Positions 55,435 through 64,000 of a DNA stretch of 64,000 nucleotides are shown piece by piece (positions within the stretch are counted from its first letter, which is position 1; each line of letters begins with the position of its first letter). The DNA is from Calothrix brevissima NIES-22. GTDB taxonomy: Bacteria; Cyanobacteriota; Cyanobacteriia; Cyanobacteriales; Nostocaceae. The notes beneath the pieces are model-generated. The model saw only the letters and a list, made by a program, of their open reading frames with translations, was not told the DNA's origin and did not search any database. A program made the translations under genes and the position numbers. Location: contig NZ_AP018207.1 in NCBI RefSeq assembly GCF_002367995.1, forward strand, positions 7,240,199 through 7,304,198. The letters run 5' to 3'.

Positions 55435-55467
55435 TTGACAAGATTTATGGTAGATTTTACCATAAAT
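55435..55467 (+). promoter_or_regulatory. pncB promoter with overlapping 10-bp perfect palindrome
   Basis: TTGACA (55435-55440), 17 bp, then TACCAT (55458-55463) form a plausible sigma-70-type promoter. The inverted repeat ATTTATGGTA (55443-55452) / TACCATAAAT (55458-55467), spacer GATTT, covers the spacer and -10. A repressor bound there would block RNA polymerase. The likely candidate is the Nudix-like regulator encoded in this operon (57473-58219). Confidence 0.7.
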
Positions 55468-55498
55468 ATCACAAGCATTCTTGTAAGGACGCTCCGGT

Positions 55499-56908
55499 AT
55501 GACGACTTTCCCGGACTTGGAAAGATATACAAACAATCAACAACAGCCAGAACTGAATGTAGCTGCGGTTGATTACAGCCTGCTGACTGATCTTTATCAA
55601 CTAACAATGGCGGCTTGTTATGTAGGTGAAGGCGTGGAACACAAACCAGCCAGCTTCGAGTTATTTGTGCGGCGGTTACCAGAGGGGTTTGGCTATTTAA
55701 TTGCGATGGGGTTAGCCCAAGCTTTGGAATATTTACAAAAATTACGTTTTAGCGAATCTCAGATTGCGGCTTTGCAAAGAACGGGGATTTTTGCTCATGC
55801 AAGCGATCGCTTTTGGGCGTTGTTAGCTGATGGCTGTTTTACTGGCGATGTTTGGGCGGTACCGGAAGGAACAGCTATCTTTGCTAATCAGCCGATATTA
55901 CGGATTGAAGCGCCCCTTTGGCAAGCACAGTTAGTAGAAACCTATCTCTTAAATACAATTAATTATCAAACTTTAATTGCCACCAGAGCCGCCAGACTCA
56001 GGGATGTAGCGGGAAAACAAGCCACTCTTTTAGAATTTGGTACCAGACGGGCATTTAGCCCCCAAGGCTCACTGTGGGCGGCGCGGGCGGCTTTAGCTGG
56101 CGGGTTGGATGCGACTTCTAATGTGTTAGCGGCGCTACAACTCGATCAACAACCAAGTGGTACGATGGCTCACGCCTTGGTGATGGCACTGTCAGCAATG
56201 GCAGGAACTGAAGAACAAGCTTTTACAGCCTTTCATCGGTATTTTCCGGGTGCGCCCTTGTTAATTGATACTTACGATACCATCGCGGCGGCGGAACAAT
56301 TAGCAGCAAAAGTCAATTCCGGAGAGATGCATTTGACGGGAGTCAGGTTAGATTCGGGAGATTTATTGAGTTTGTCCAAAGCAGTGCGATCGCTCCTGCC
56401 GGATGTGACAATTTTTGCTAGCGGCGACTTGGATGAGTGGGAAATTGCTCGCTTACAAGCCGAAGGTGCGCAAATTGATGGCTATGGCTTGGGTACAAAG
56501 CTAGTTACGGGTGCGCCTGTGAATGGTGTTTACAAACTTGTAGAAATTGATGGTATCCCAGTCATGAAAGAATCCCGTGACAAAGCTACCTATCCCGGAC
56601 GCAAGCAAATATTTCGCTCCTTTGCTGGAGGGAAAATTCAACTCGATAGATTAGGATTAGCGGCGGAAAGTCCTGCAGGGGAAGAAGCGCTGCTGCAATT
56701 GGTAATGAAAGCCGGGAAGCAACTACAACCAATTGAATCTATAGAAAGAATTCGCCAGCGAACTGCGGCATCGGTTGCCAGTTTACCAGAGGAAACAAGG
56801 CAATTAAAGCATCCTGTATCAGTGAATGTAAAAATTTCTGCCGAGTTGCAGGAGTTGACACAGAAGACGAAAAAACAAACCGCGAAGAACGCGAAGGAAG
56901 CAAAGTAG
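55499..56908 (+). CDS. pncB: nicotinate phosphoribosyltransferase
   Basis: A 469-aa enzyme of NAD salvage that makes nicotinate mononucleotide from nicotinate and PRPP. Seen: DYSLLTDLYQLTMAACYV at the start, FELFVRRLPEGFGYLIAMG, the LEFGTRRAFSPQGS motif (with the phosphorylated-His environment of the family near GTMAHALVMAL), LIDTYDTI, and GVRLDSGDL with the ASGDLDEW phosphate loop. A polar Lys/Thr-rich tail, TQKTKKQTAKNAKEAK, is probably disordered. It is first in a four-gene NAD operon; one nucleotide separates it from nadD. Confidence 0.95.
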   Translation: MTTFPDLERYTNNQQQPELNVAAVDYSLLTDLYQLTMAACYVGEGVEHKPASFELFVRRLPEGFGYLIAMGLAQALEYLQKLRFSESQIAALQRTGIFAHASDRFWALLADGCFTGDVWAVPEGTAIFANQPILRIEAPLWQAQLVETYLLNTINYQTLIATRAARLRDVAGKQATLLEFGTRRAFSPQGSLWAARAALAGGLDATSNVLAALQLDQQPSGTMAHALVMALSAMAGTEEQAFTAFHRYFPGAPLLIDTYDTIAAAEQLAAKVNSGEMHLTGVRLDSGDLLSLSKAVRSLLPDVTIFASGDLDEWEIARLQAEGAQIDGYGLGTKLVTGAPVNGVYKLVEIDGIPVMKESRDKATYPGRKQIFRSFAGGKIQLDRLGLAAESPAGEEALLQLVMKAGKQLQPIESIERIRQRTAASVASLPEETRQLKHPVSVNVKISAELQELTQKTKKQTAKNAKEAK

Positions 56909-56909
56909 G

Positions 56910-57512
56910 ATGCAGAGAATTGCTTTGTTTGGAACTAGTGCCGATCCGCCAACTGCGGGACATCAGGCGATTTTGAGTTGGTTGTCGGAACGTTACGATC
57001 GCGTGGCGGTTTGGGCGGCGGATAATCCGTTTAAATCTCATCAAACCGCATTATTGCATCGGGCGGCGATGTTACGCTTGTTGATTGCGGATATTGCCAC
57101 ATCACGCCACAATATTGGTTTGGAACAAGAGTTAAGTAGCTATCGCACCCTAGAAACTTTGGAAAAAGCTAAAGTTCGTTGGGGAGAAGATACCGACTAT
57201 ACCTTGGTAATTGGTTCTGACTTGCTCAATCAACTACCCCGTTGGTATCAAGTTGAAGATTTGTTGCGGCAAGTGCAATTATTAGTAGTGCCGCGACCGG
57301 GATATGCGATAGATGAGTCTAGTTTAGAGGGAGTGCAAAAGCTAGGCGGGAAAATTGCGATCGCCAGCTTAACTGGACTAGATATTTCTTCCACAGCTTA
57401 CCGCGAACATGGAGATTCCCATGCCCTCACCCCCCCTGTAGTCGCCTATATTAATCGAGAGCATTTGTACAAATGCCAGGACGAAACCACAAAAAGTTTC
57501 CAACTCCGGTAA
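56910..57512 (+). CDS. nadD: nicotinate-nucleotide adenylyltransferase
   Basis: A 200-aa nucleotidyltransferase: the ATP-binding ALFGTSADPPTAGHQAIL at the start (variant of GGxFDPxHxGH) and the C-terminal ISSTAYR. It makes nicotinate adenine dinucleotide, the product after PncB and before NadE. Its end overlaps the Nudix-like regulator by 40 nt. Confidence 0.93.
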   Translation: MQRIALFGTSADPPTAGHQAILSWLSERYDRVAVWAADNPFKSHQTALLHRAAMLRLLIADIATSRHNIGLEQELSSYRTLETLEKAKVRWGEDTDYTLVIGSDLLNQLPRWYQVEDLLRQVQLLVVPRPGYAIDESSLEGVQKLGGKIAIASLTGLDISSTAYREHGDSHALTPPVVAYINREHLYKCQDETTKSFQLR

Positions 57513-58219
57513 ATCAACAACCTTTGGCTGATTTCAAGGTTGGCGTTGATAATGTAATTTTTTCTGTAGATACTGCCCAAAATCGACTGCTCGTGCTGTT
57601 GATTATGCGTCAGCAAGAGCCATTTTTAAATCGTTGGAGTCTTCCTGGTACCTTGGTGCGTCAAGGAGAATCTTTAGAAGATGCAGCCTATAGGATTATG
57701 GCTGAAAAAATTAGAGTGAATAATCTCTATTTAGAACAGTTATATACCTTTGGCGGCCCCGAGCGCGACCCCAGAGAAGCTAACGATAGTTACAATGTGC
57801 GTTATCTATCGGTAAGTTATTTTGCCCTGGTGCGGTTTGAAGAAGCAGAATTAATTGCTGATGGCGTCACGGGAATAGCTTGGTATCCAGTTAAACAATT
57901 ACCCCAATTAGCTTTTGATCACGATCAAATTTTGGCTTACGGACACAGACGTTTGCGCAATAAATTGGAGTATAGCCCCGTGGCGTTTGAAGTATTACCA
58001 GAAATGTTTACATTAAATGATTTATATCAGTTATACACCACAGTGTTAGGCGAAAACTTCTCCGATTATTCTAATTTTCGTTCTCGTCTACTCAAATTAG
58101 GTTTTTTATGCGATACCGGAATTAAAGTATCCCGTGGTGCAGGTCGTCCCGCTAGTTTATATAAGTTTGACGCCGAAGCTTTTGCGCCATTTAAAGATAA
58201 GCCCTTGGTATTTATTTAA
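57473..58219 (+). CDS. NrtR-like regulator: degenerate Nudix domain plus winged helix
   Basis: A 248-aa protein. Residues about 20-160 are a Nudix fold, but the Nudix box is GTLVRQGESLEDAAYRIMAE, where the REUxEE core is replaced by RIMAEK, so hydrolysis is unlikely. Residues about 165-248 form a winged helix (FTLNDLYQLYTTVLGENFSD, then RSRLLKLGFLCD and GRPASLYKF). This matches NrtR, which represses NAD synthesis genes and senses ADP-ribose. It starts inside nadD, 40 nt before its stop, so it is tightly coupled. The palindrome at 55443-55467 is the likely site. Confidence 0.85.
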   Translation: MPGRNHKKFPTPVNQQPLADFKVGVDNVIFSVDTAQNRLLVLLIMRQQEPFLNRWSLPGTLVRQGESLEDAAYRIMAEKIRVNNLYLEQLYTFGGPERDPREANDSYNVRYLSVSYFALVRFEEAELIADGVTGIAWYPVKQLPQLAFDHDQILAYGHRRLRNKLEYSPVAFEVLPEMFTLNDLYQLYTTVLGENFSDYSNFRSRLLKLGFLCDTGIKVSRGAGRPASLYKFDAEAFAPFKDKPLVFI

Positions 58220-58221
58220 TT

Positions 58222-58348
58222 GCAGAGTCAAGAGTCAAGAGTCAAGAGTCAATAGTCAATAGTCCAAAGTCAATAGACAACTGACAACTGACAACTGACA
58301 ACTGACAACTGACAACTGACAACTGACAACTGACAACTGACCACTGAC
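58222..58348. repeat. heptamer tandem repeats before nadE
   Basis: AGAGTCA units (58226-58250) then ACTGACA units repeated about ten times (58268-58345), and ACTGACC variants. They fill the space between the Nudix-like gene and nadE. Confidence 0.9.
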
Positions 58349-58359
58349 CACTGACTAAA

Positions 58360-60069
58360 ATGAAAATAGCGATCGCTCAACTCAATCCGAAAATTGGTGA
58401 TTTAACCGCAAATGCGCAACAAATTCTCCAAGCTGCACAAAAAGCTGTAGCCTCTGGTGCGCGGTTATTATTAACGCCAGAATTGTCTTTGTGTGGCTAT
58501 CCGCCTAGAGATTTATTGTTAAATCCTAGTTTTGTCGCCGCTATGGGTAATACCCTAAAAAAATTGGCGCGAGATTTACCGCCGAATTTAGCTGTTTTGG
58601 TGGGAACCGTAGACGAAAATCTCAAAGTCCATACTACAGGCGGTAAACCTTTATTTAATAGTATCGCTTTGTTAATTGGCGGACAGGTAAAGCAAATTTT
58701 CTACAAGCGGCTATTACCTACTTATGATGTCTTTGATGAAAACCGCTATTTTGAACCAGGTTTACAAGCCAACTATTTCACCTTAGATGATCTGCATATT
58801 GGCGTGACTGTTTGCGAAGACTTATGGAATGATGAGGAATTTTGGGGTAAACGCACTTATGCAGTTAACCCGATCGCGGATTTAGCAATTTTAGGTGTAG
58901 ATTTAATTGTGAATTTGTCCGCTTCTCCTTACAGTGTCGGTAAGCAACAGTTTAGAGAATTGATGCTCAAGCATAGTGCGGTGCGGTTTCAGCAACCAAT
59001 GATTTATGCTAACCAAGTCGGCGGTAATGATGACTTGATATTTGATGGTTGCAGCTTTGCTTTGAGTCGTCAAGGTGAAATTGTCTCCCGCGCCCGTGGC
59101 TTTGACACTGATTTGCTCGTGGTGGAATTTGATGAAAAACAACGAGATTTTAAGCCAGGGAAAGTTGCGCCTATACAAGAGTCGTCAGATGCAGAAATTT
59201 GGCAAGCTTTGGTTTTAGGCGTTAAAGACTATTCCAGGAAGTGTGGTTTCTCGAAAGTTGTACTCGGTTTAAGCGGGGGAATTGACTCTTCCTTAGTCGC
59301 CGCGATCGCAGTTGCTGCACTAGGTAAAGAAAATGTCTTCGGTGTACTGATGCCATCTCCCTACAGTTCCGAGCATTCTATTAGCGATGCCTTAGATTTA
59401 GGGGAAAAATTAGGTATAAAAACGACCATTTTACCCATTGCCGAACCGATGCAAACCTTTGATAACTCCTTAGCAGAGTTATTTGCAGGGACGGAATTTG
59501 GGATTGCCGAAGAAAATCTGCAATCGCGGATTCGAGGTAACTTATTAATGGCGATCGCCAATAAATTTGGTTATCTTCTGTTATCCACTGGTAATAAATC
59601 GGAAATGGCGGTAGGTTACTGTACTTTATATGGTGACATGAATGGCGGGTTAGCGGTTATAGCCGACGTTCCCAAAACCCGTGTATATTCAATTTGCCAT
59701 TGGTTAAATCGTCAGGGCGAAATCATTCCCCAAAATGTTCTCACCAAAGCACCCAGCGCCGAACTCAAACCGGGACAAGTCGATCAAGATTCGCTCCCAC
59801 CTTACGAAATTTTAGATGATATTTTAGAACGGCTGATTCACAAACACGAAGCCGCCGCCGAAATTGTCAGCGCCGGACACGATCCAGTGATTGTAGATCG
59901 GATCATTCAAATGCTAGCCCGTGCCGAATTTAAACGCCGCCAAGCACCTCCCGGCTTAAAAATTACCGATCGCGCCTTTGGTACTGGTTGGCGAATGCCC
60001 ATTGCTAGTAGCTGGGCGGCGTTAAAAAATACTCCTCAAGTTCAAACCAAACCTATCCCGACAGTGTAG
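58360..60069 (+). CDS. nadE: glutamine-dependent NAD+ synthase
   Basis: A 569-aa enzyme. Residues 1-260 are a nitrilase-type glutaminase with the Glu, Lys, Cys triad: Glu in LLTPELSLCGYPP, Lys in IFYKRLLPTYD and Cys in GVTVCEDLW. Residues about 290-550 form the NAD synthase domain with the PP-loop LGLSGGIDSSLVAAI and LLSTGNKSEMAVGY. It amidates nicotinate adenine dinucleotide to NAD with ammonia channelled from glutamine. It completes the pathway encoded by this operon. Confidence 0.97.
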   Translation: MKIAIAQLNPKIGDLTANAQQILQAAQKAVASGARLLLTPELSLCGYPPRDLLLNPSFVAAMGNTLKKLARDLPPNLAVLVGTVDENLKVHTTGGKPLFNSIALLIGGQVKQIFYKRLLPTYDVFDENRYFEPGLQANYFTLDDLHIGVTVCEDLWNDEEFWGKRTYAVNPIADLAILGVDLIVNLSASPYSVGKQQFRELMLKHSAVRFQQPMIYANQVGGNDDLIFDGCSFALSRQGEIVSRARGFDTDLLVVEFDEKQRDFKPGKVAPIQESSDAEIWQALVLGVKDYSRKCGFSKVVLGLSGGIDSSLVAAIAVAALGKENVFGVLMPSPYSSEHSISDALDLGEKLGIKTTILPIAEPMQTFDNSLAELFAGTEFGIAEENLQSRIRGNLLMAIANKFGYLLLSTGNKSEMAVGYCTLYGDMNGGLAVIADVPKTRVYSICHWLNRQGEIIPQNVLTKAPSAELKPGQVDQDSLPPYEILDDILERLIHKHEAAAEIVSAGHDPVIVDRIIQMLARAEFKRRQAPPGLKITDRAFGTGWRMPIASSWAALKNTPQVQTKPIPTV

Positions 60070-60395
60070 CAATCAAAGGGAGATAAGGGAGACAAGGAGG
60101 ACAAGGAGGACAAGGGGGATAGGTCTAACAGGTTGCTGTAGTAGCCAAACATAATATAGATGGTAATGTGAGAATTCAGTAAAAAATTGTTTTTGGTAGC
60201 CAATAAAACTCTGACAAAACTCAAAATGTCAGATAATAAGAAACCACAGATTAATGCAGATAAAAATTAATACCCCATGCCCTATGCCCTATGCCCAATA
60301 TCCAATGCCCCATTTTCAACTAAGACATGCTATAAACATCAGAACACTCTTAAATAAATAAGAGACTATAGAATCAGGAAAAGATTGTCAAACCA

Positions 60396-60662
60396 GTGAG
60401 TCAACCAGACCCGATCTTAGCAAAAATCCTAGCGGGGACTGCTGATACAGCAATTCCTTTCGCTCAACTCTGGCAACTGTTAAACAGACTAGGCTTTGAT
60501 GAGCAAATTCGTGGCGGACATTATATTCTTACCAAAAAAGGTATTGCAGAAATATTAAATCTCCAACACAAAAACGGAAAAGCTAAAGCCTATCAAGTGA
60601 AACTAGTGCGCTCAGTCATTCTTAAGTACCAGATAGGAATTAAACATGAAATTTCGGTATGA
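60396..60662 (+). CDS. hicA: HicA-family mRNA interferase toxin
   Basis: An 88-aa protein with a GTG start. It has RGGHYILTKKG with the conserved His and a C-terminal KAYQVKLVRSVILK(Y) strand-helix unit; this is the dsRBD-like HicA fold that cleaves mRNA. Its N-terminus is longer than usual (LAKILAGTADTAIPFAQLWQ). The stop overlaps the start of the HicB gene by 17 nt. Upstream, 60070-60395, are only short repeats. Confidence 0.88.
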   Translation: MSQPDPILAKILAGTADTAIPFAQLWQLLNRLGFDEQIRGGHYILTKKGIAEILNLQHKNGKAKAYQVKLVRSVILKYQIGIKHEISV

Positions 60663-60864
60663 AATAATTCTTTACTGGAGCGAAGAAGACCAAGCATTTA
60701 TCGCCGAAGTTCCAGACTTACCCGGTTGCATTGCTGATGGGGAAACCTATCAAGAAGCACTGCAATATGTAGAAGTCATCATGAAGGAATGGGTGGAAAT
60801 TGCCCAAAGATTAAAGCGACCAATTCCCGAACCGAAACAACGTCCGGTAACTGCCTATAATTAG
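60646..60864 (+). CDS. hicB: HicB-family antitoxin
   Basis: A 72-aa protein: a single HicB beta-alpha-beta domain (RYEIILYWSEEDQAFIAEVP, DLPGCIADGETYQEAL) with a short tail but no DNA-binding domain of its own visible (VEIAQRLKRPIPEPKQ end). It neutralises HicA. Overlap of 17 nt keeps the two in balance. Confidence 0.9.
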   Translation: MKFRYEIILYWSEEDQAFIAEVPDLPGCIADGETYQEALQYVEVIMKEWVEIAQRLKRPIPEPKQRPVTAYN

Positions 60865-60970
60865 CCAAAATGGCGTCAATAATTAAAGGTTTGTATTGTT
60901 CGCGCAGCGTCTCGTAGAGAGGAATTTAGTCTTCAAATCAGGATTAAATTCCTCATATTAATTAAACAAA

Positions 60971-61036
60971 AGAATGGGATAGATTGTAGGGGCATGGCAA
61001 TGCCATGCCCTCTAGAATATATTGAGCCGCTACAGA
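60971..61036 (-). repeat. dispersed palindromic repeat, copy 4 (inverted)
   Basis: GGGGCATGGCAATGCCATGC and the following CCTCTAGAATATATTGAG are the reverse of the copies at 28201-28256 and 38428. The rest of 60865-61242 has no gene. Confidence 0.8.
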
Positions 61037-61242
61037 TACAATATCGCAGTGAAAACCGCACGGACATTAATAGGGAACAAAATTCATGAATTGATTTGAG
61101 ATTTTGAATTTATACCAAAATTTAAAATCTCAAATTTGCAGAAGGAACATTAATAGGGAAGAAAACAAACTATAGTCTAATTTTAAGAAGGGGGCGGGTT
61201 TACCCCACCCTAACTGCAAAAGAGCATTGAAAACTAGATTAA

Positions 61243-62154
61243 TTAGACAAGAAAGTTACTAGCATTTAAGCGAGAGGCGTTGACGTTTTCTAACACAACA
61301 AGTTTATCAAAGCCGCCTGCTTTAGTTTTACCATCCATGTCTAATTTGACAATAGTATCGCTACCAACTTGCTGGAATTGGAGGAAATCAGCGAATTTAT
61401 TTTGGCTTTGGTAAGCTGAACTCGCCATAATTTGACGCAAGTCAATCTTATCTTCAGCGACGTTAAAGTCTGTGATGGTATCGCCTTTTTCTCCTAAGCT
61501 TTTATAAGCGAAGGTATCTAGTCCCGCACCACCTGTGAGTTTATCTATACCTAAACCACCAATTAGGCGATCGTTACCACCACCACCATTGATGATATCG
61601 TTACCTTTACCGCCCCAAATCCTATCATTACCAGAACTACCAGTTAGGACATCGTTACCGTTTCCACCTCTAATTTCCCTCGCAAATACATTATTGGTTG
61701 GGGGTGTATTGATTGGGGGTGTGGGTGGAGTACCGGAATTAGATCCAGAATTGGGAATGTTAGTGGTGGGATCGAGATCGTCACTACCAAAGTTTTGTAC
61801 CCAATATCTTTTATCCTCCCCTACACCGAGTTGAGTGTACCTGGGATTGAGGATATTAGCGCGATGTCCGGGACTATCCATCCAGGCTTTGACGACTGCT
61901 TCGGGTGTTTGTTGGCCGAAAGCGATATTTTCTCCCATTGTTTGAGCTTGAAAGCCAACTGCTTTCATTCTGTCCCAAGGTGTGGAACCATCGGGGCCTA
62001 TGTGATTAAAGTAATTTTTAGCAGACATCAACTCTGCATATTTGTCAGCTGCATAGTTGAGTTCTCTATTGGCTTTGAATGGTGAAAGACCGTTCTCAAT
62101 TCGGATATCGTTGGTTAGTTTGAGAACTTGTTCTTCAAAGGTCAATGTAGCCAT
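61243..62154 (-). CDS. CAP-domain protein with RTX repeats
   Basis: A 303-aa protein. ATG 62154 has GAGGA about 10 nt upstream; the frame is open to 62199. Residues about 1-135 form a CAP/SCP domain: KYAELMSAKNYFNHIGPDG, MGENIAFGQQ, and WMDSPGHRANILNPRYTQLG, with conserved His and Glu. Residues about 170-225 are RTX calcium repeats (GGNGNDVLTGSSGNDR, GGKGNDIINGGGGNDR), and the end is a type I secretion-like module (AYKSLGEKGDTITDFN). Function of CAP proteins in bacteria is unclear. Confidence 0.88.
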   Translation of the reverse strand: MATLTFEEQVLKLTNDIRIENGLSPFKANRELNYAADKYAELMSAKNYFNHIGPDGSTPWDRMKAVGFQAQTMGENIAFGQQTPEAVVKAWMDSPGHRANILNPRYTQLGVGEDKRYWVQNFGSDDLDPTTNIPNSGSNSGTPPTPPINTPPTNNVFAREIRGGNGNDVLTGSSGNDRIWGGKGNDIINGGGGNDRLIGGLGIDKLTGGAGLDTFAYKSLGEKGDTITDFNVAEDKIDLRQIMASSAYQSQNKFADFLQFQQVGSDTIVKLDMDGKTKAGGFDKLVVLENVNASRLNASNFLV

Positions 62155-63002
62155 CTCAAAAATCCTCATAACGATTTGTTCGCATGAACTCCACAGCAAA
62201 ACGCATTCTGCTGCAACTTTTGGTAGAGCAAACCTGAGGAGGTGTCAATTAGGTGTCAATTCAGGTCGTGAGAGTATTGTGAAAATCTTGGATCAGAAAC
62301 TTCAAAGTTACTGATGGGAGGGTTGTTTTTCTGTTGCGACTTCCATAATTCGAGGTCTGTGGGTAGATTTGAGCGCTAGTGATTTAATTCAGACCCGTAG
62401 GGTAAATGGAAAATGATGTAAGCAGTAATACATCCGTCGCTTTCCCTCAGCATAAAAGACACTTGAGCGCGATCGCTCCTTGCCTTGTGCCGGACGATAA
62501 ACTGTCACATTAAGTATAAAGAAAATTTTATACTTGAAAATTTAATCTGTATTGATGGCTGAAATATTGATTTTTCCTAGAAAAAATATATCTTCACGAA
62601 AAGGCAGAGGGCAGAAGGCAGAGGGCAGAAGAAAAGAGGTTTTAGTTACGTTATATACTTTGGGTTATTTGCACTGTTCTACTTAGTTTTGAAACTACAA
62701 CATTCTCGGTATGTAAAGTGTATTAGTTTACTAAAAATTTAATAAAATTTCAGTGTCGTTAATATAACCTTGTCAAAAATTACTCTGATAACGATATATA
62801 ATGTGAAGTTTTAGCTAAGGTGTCTACAATCAAGGTAAAAATTTCATCAAGAATTTTGCAAAAAGTTCCGGATGTCATCAAAATTTCTTGCACAGAGAAA
62901 GAAGATACTAGTTAAATATTGGTATCTTTCAATACTCTCAGGCGAGAGATGATACAGATTTCTGCCCCAAATTTAGAGTGCTGAACGTGCTAGTCAGGAA
63001 TT
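62155..63002. other. 850-bp intergenic region
   Basis: No gene. An AGGTGTCAATT direct repeat occurs at about 62240-62262, and ggcagagggcag repeats near 62602-62632. The promoter of the downstream exporter unit should be here. Confidence 0.45.
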
Positions 63003-63755
63003 ATGACGACACAAAAATTACAACTGGGTAACGAAAATCTCCAGACAGAACAATTGCTGTCTTTGTTAAATCGTTATCAACTGTTACCACAGGTATTACG
63101 TGCCAAAGTGATAGACGAAGCGATCGCATCTTTTTCTTGTACTGAAGCAGAATCTCAAGAAGCGATCGCCAATTTTCGGGAATATCACCAACTTACTTCA
63201 CCAGAGAAAGAACAAGCATGGTTGCAAAAAAACCTTGTAACTCCACCAATTATGAGGGAGTTGGCGATTCGTCCCCGATTAATCCAAAAATTCCAACTTG
63301 CAATCTGGGGTAACAAACTGGAGTCTTATTTCTTGCAGCGTAAAGCAGATTTAGACCGGGTAACATATTCCATGATTCGTACTCAAGATGAAGGTCTAGC
63401 CCAAGAGTTATATTTTCGGATTGTTGAGGGAGAACATCCTTTTGCAACTATAGCTCAACAATATTCTCAAGGCTCGGAAGCCCAAACCGGGGGCTTAATT
63501 GGGCCAGTTCCCCTATCGCAACCGCACCCAACAATTCAGCAAATTCTTTCTGTCAGTCAACCCGGTCAAATCTGGAAACCTCATCTGATAGCGGATTGGT
63601 ATGTGATTATTCGTCTAGAACAATTCATACCAATCGAGTTCAATGAAAATACGCAGCAATATCTACTAAACGAACTGTTTGAAGCTTGGATCGAAGAAGA
63701 AATTAAAACTCGTCTAGAATCTGCTAACTATTGTGTGGAGTATCTTTTGGCATGA
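63003..63755 (+). CDS. parvulin-type peptidylprolyl isomerase
   Basis: A 250-aa protein. Residues about 120-215 contain the rotamase core: MIRTQDEGLAQELYFRIVEG, FATIAQQYSQGSEAQTGGLI, and GPVPLSQPHPTIQQILSVSQ. The N-terminal part is helical (TEQLLSLLNRYQLLPQVLRA), similar to chaperone regions of SurA-like proteins. No signal peptide is visible. The stop overlaps the start of the next gene (ATGA), pointing to a coupled export or folding function. Confidence 0.85.
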   Translation: MTTQKLQLGNENLQTEQLLSLLNRYQLLPQVLRAKVIDEAIASFSCTEAESQEAIANFREYHQLTSPEKEQAWLQKNLVTPPIMRELAIRPRLIQKFQLAIWGNKLESYFLQRKADLDRVTYSMIRTQDEGLAQELYFRIVEGEHPFATIAQQYSQGSEAQTGGLIGPVPLSQPHPTIQQILSVSQPGQIWKPHLIADWYVIIRLEQFIPIEFNENTQQYLLNELFEAWIEEEIKTRLESANYCVEYLLA

Positions 63756-64000
63756 CGCCAATTATCACCCAGACCGAAATTGTTGAATTTCTCAGCGTAA
63801 CTCCCCCATTTAATATAATGGGATTTGATACCGTAAAAACCCTGGCCGATCGCTGTCAATTGTTGCAATATCGCCCCGGACAATGGATGCTGGTAAAAGA
63901 CAGAATGCCAGCTCAAGTCATGGTGATTTATCAAGGACAAGCGCGGGTATTGGCTGAGGAGCGGTGGACTAACTCGCAAGTTAGTTTAACAGTTCTCGAA
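63752..64000 (+). CDS. probable cyclic nucleotide-binding-like N-terminus of an exporter (cut)
   Basis: The frame from ATG 63752 to the window end gives MTPIITQTEIVEFLSVTPPF and then LADRCQLLQYRPGQWMLVKD, ending LTVLE. The RPGQ(W/F)(M)-type strand resembles a cyclic nucleotide-binding fold, which in cyanobacteria often precedes a peptidase-containing type I export ABC transporter (HlyB-like). The family is inferred from this start and the coupled isomerase gene; the transporter part lies outside. Confidence 0.45.
   Translation, partial: MTPIITQTEIVEFLSVTPPFNIMGFDTVKTLADRCQLLQYRPGQWMLVKDRMPAQVMVIYQGQARVLAEERWTNSQVSLTVLE

Noticed and set aside
61190-61211. GC-rich inverted sequence after the CAP-RTX gene as a terminator
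   Set aside because: The stem has two adjacent mismatches, so the support is too weak to list.

Overview
The window reads as chromosomal DNA of a filamentous, probably heterocyst-forming cyanobacterium (Nostocales). The evidence is: many GCGATCGC (HIP1) octamers; intergenic heptamer and nonamer tandem repeats (aatgccc, actgaca, ggacaaggn types); a PatB/CnfR-type regulator (ferredoxin plus HTH) next to a coxBAC operon, the order I recall for the heterocyst cox2 locus of Anabaena; and cyanobacterial families such as PEP-CTERM, HpsJ-like, AAA-like/WD40 and Ser/Thr kinase-AAA-histidine kinase proteins.

Layout. 1-5000: an MscS-like gene end, a peptidoglycan-binding protein, a decayed stretch with a tRNA-Gly 3' half and an RHS-like remnant, then an RTX lipase. 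5204-6339: the most unusual locus. A 243-aa protein of unknown function is followed directly by two structured RNAs, each folding as a circularly permuted tRNA (T arm and 3' acceptor strand before 5' acceptor strand and D arm) held by an outer stem, and then by a strong terminator. This matches the architecture of bacterial Y RNAs (YrlA), but no Ro60 gene is in the window. 6535-21826: NTF2-like protein, a giant kinase hybrid, secreted proteins, and an HTH-AAA / AAA-WD40 pair. 21863-29060: patB and coxBAC. 29302-32355: a TetR regulator, a TMEM175-like channel and a cytochrome P450, with a shared operator-like sequence before tetR and the P450. 33462-36877: a squalene/phytoene synthase-like gene, hpnJ and hpnK (hopanoid cluster). 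38551-46476: uvrB, small stress-type proteins, a protein of five 19-residue GxRPI repeats, a PEP-CTERM protein and an HpsJ-like protein. 46629-54655: rpe, an S8 protease followed by a serpin, an AI-2E-type transporter, a repeat-invaded membrane protein and an LCP protein. 55499-60069: an NAD operon (pncB, nadD, Nudix regulator, nadE) with a perfect palindrome over the promoter. 60396-64000: hicAB, a CAP-RTX protein, a parvulin-type isomerase and the start of a probable exporter.

Most functions are family assignments from motifs read by eye; no database search was possible. Repeats fill many of the gaps: MITE-like elements, a dispersed GGGCATGGCA palindrome family and a 12-unit 21-bp array.
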